Shown here piece after piece: positions 63,213 to 64,000 of a stretch of 64,000 nucleotides of DNA (positions within the stretch are counted from its first letter, which is position 1; the number at the start of each line of letters is the position of its first letter). Below the pieces are notes generated by a model that saw only the letters and a program-made list of their open reading frames with translations, was not told where the DNA came from and searched no databases. Location: positions 1 through 64,000 of the forward strand of contig CBDAOL010000012.1 of NCBI GenBank assembly GCA_965198045.1. The letters run 5' to 3'. The DNA is from CBDDEC01 sp965198045. GTDB lineage: Bacteria > Chloroflexota > Dehalococcoidia > UBA2979. Made by a program: the position numbers and the translations under genes.

Positions 63213-63940
63213 ACAGCGACCGGCATCTCGCTCCAGATCCTCCCCTCGAGGAGCCGGCCCGACGCCTTCTTGCTACGTCTGATCCCGGCGTCGTCGTGCG
63301 CGCCCCACTGCTTGAAGAAGAACGGCACCTCGGCCGCGACGCACTGGTCCCGCACCGCGGTCGCCCACTCAGGTCGCATCGGCCTCGCACCCGGACCGCT
63401 CTCGCCGCCAGCGATGACCCAATGGATACCGTCGAGTTCTAGCTCGAGCGGTCCGAGCAGCGGCTCACAGGAGAGGAACCGCACAGCCGATGGAATCGCA
63501 CGCAGATCCTCGACGCGCGTCGTCCACCGCTGGTTCTCAACGGAGACGCCCATCCAGACGTTCTCGGGCCACGGAAGCAGCTCCGCGAGCTCGGCGGCAC
63601 GCTCGCTGCGCTTCGTGAGGACCTGGAAGCGATGCCAGTTCGCCGCGGCCATCACGTCGAAGACGCCGCGGATGAAATCGAACTCGATGTCCTCATGGAA
63701 CAGGTCACTCATCGAGTTAACGAACACCGTCCGCGGACGCTTCCAGCGCAGCGGCTGGTCGAGGCGTTCCTCGCGCAGCTGCAGGTCGAAGCCGTTCTCG
63801 TAGGGATGGCCCGGCACACCACGGAAGCGCTCGGCGAAGGTCTTGGCGTAACAGTGCGCGCACCCGGGGGAGACCTCGGTGCACCCCGTGACCGGATTCC
63901 AGGTCGCCTCGGTCCACTCGATCGCTGAGTTGTCGCTCAT
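63209..63940 (-). CDS. Three-Cys-motif (phage Gp37/Gp68, DUF5131) protein
   Basis: 243 residues. 'WNPVTGCTEVSPGCAHCYAK' near 13-32 contains the three conserved cysteines (C-x6-C-x2-C), which suggest an iron-sulfur or radical-SAM-like site. 'RPRTVFVNSMSDLFHEDIEF' near 69-88, 'NVWMGVSVENQRWTTRVEDL' near 126-145, 'RFLSCEPLLGPLELE' near 154 and 'WVIAGGESGPGARPMRPEWA' near 174-193 are family landmarks. It is encoded tail to tail with tcmP rather than in the usual same-strand order. It is probably a nucleic-acid-modifying partner enzyme. Confidence 0.92.
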   Translation of the reverse strand: MSDNSAIEWTEATWNPVTGCTEVSPGCAHCYAKTFAERFRGVPGHPYENGFDLQLREERLDQPLRWKRPRTVFVNSMSDLFHEDIEFDFIRGVFDVMAAANWHRFQVLTKRSERAAELAELLPWPENVWMGVSVENQRWTTRVEDLRAIPSAVRFLSCEPLLGPLELELDGIHWVIAGGESGPGARPMRPEWATAVRDQCVAAEVPFFFKQWGAHDDAGIRRSKKASGRLLEGRIWSEMPVAV

Positions 63941-64000
63941 CGACGGCCGCCTCCCTCGCCGCGGCGGCGCATCGTACCACCGCGACGATCCGTCAAGTCG

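Noticed and set aside
1..64000. CRISPR array
   Set aside because: No set of regularly spaced 24-40 base repeats was found; the tandem repeats seen (58221, 60771) are short and contiguous.

Overview
The window is high-GC bacterial DNA made of short stretches of ordinary chromosome-like genes, two copies of an integrative-element end, phage packaging genes, defence genes and many insertion-sequence (IS) pieces. Several fragments (three adjacent CaiB/BaiF CoA-transferases, a sulfite-oxidase-type Mo-cofactor domain, a DUF3179-like piece, an Ldh2-like piece, a sugar-acid operon) would suit a Chloroflexota (Dehalococcoidia/SAR202-like) or actinobacterial host. No rRNA or complete tRNA is present, so this placement is only inference.

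Layout. 0-9.2 kb: a damaged IS1182 element, remains of an Eco57I-like DNA methylase, a frameshifted SF2 helicase, a lipoprotein, then a patchwork of truncated genes (MFS, OppD-like, terminase small and large, EAL, Ldh2-like, methylase). 9.2-17.5 kb: an IS6-type element broken by an IS256 element, pieces of an integrase-core IS (called ISa here), and a quieter block with an SPFH protein, an RRM protein, a small zinc-binding-like protein and an HTH protein. 17.5-21.1 kb: a sugar-acid operon (AraD1 family, a UxuA-like fragment, a uronate-dehydrogenase-like protein), a broken lipoprotein and an IS481 fragment.

21.17 and 60.68 kb: two identical copies of the 3' half of a tRNA-Gly gene, in the same orientation, each followed by a closely related tyrosine recombinase. 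I read this as tandem integration at one tRNA-Gly site. Element A spans about 21.2-60.7 kb and element B starts at 60.7 kb. A probable tRNA terminator survives only beside the first copy, which marks the chromosomal side.

Element A carries phage-like genes (terminase small subunits, Dam, a ParB-like protein), an Hma-like defence cluster at 25.6-31.4 kb (beta-class DNA methylase, DndE-like protein, DndD/SMC-like ATPase, small protein, PLD-helicase), and a CoA-transferase segment bounded by same-orientation IS6 copies (32.6-38.3 kb). It also carries a PD-(D/E)XK protein, and a three-gene operon at 45.7-54.3 kb with 4-base overlaps (sigma-like protein, 1547-residue HTH-methylase, 1082-residue PLD-SNF2 helicase) that faces a ruined PD-(D/E)XK nuclease. 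Next come an in-frame chimera of an IS1182 transposase N-terminus with an SPFH domain, an orphan HicB and more phage pieces. Element B shows an integrase and a convergent TcmP / three-Cys (Gp37/Gp68) pair whose stop codons overlap.

Many small indels break genes here, yet the longest defence genes are intact. Decay after transfer explains this better than uniform sequencing error, but assembly artefacts cannot be excluded in the patchwork regions.
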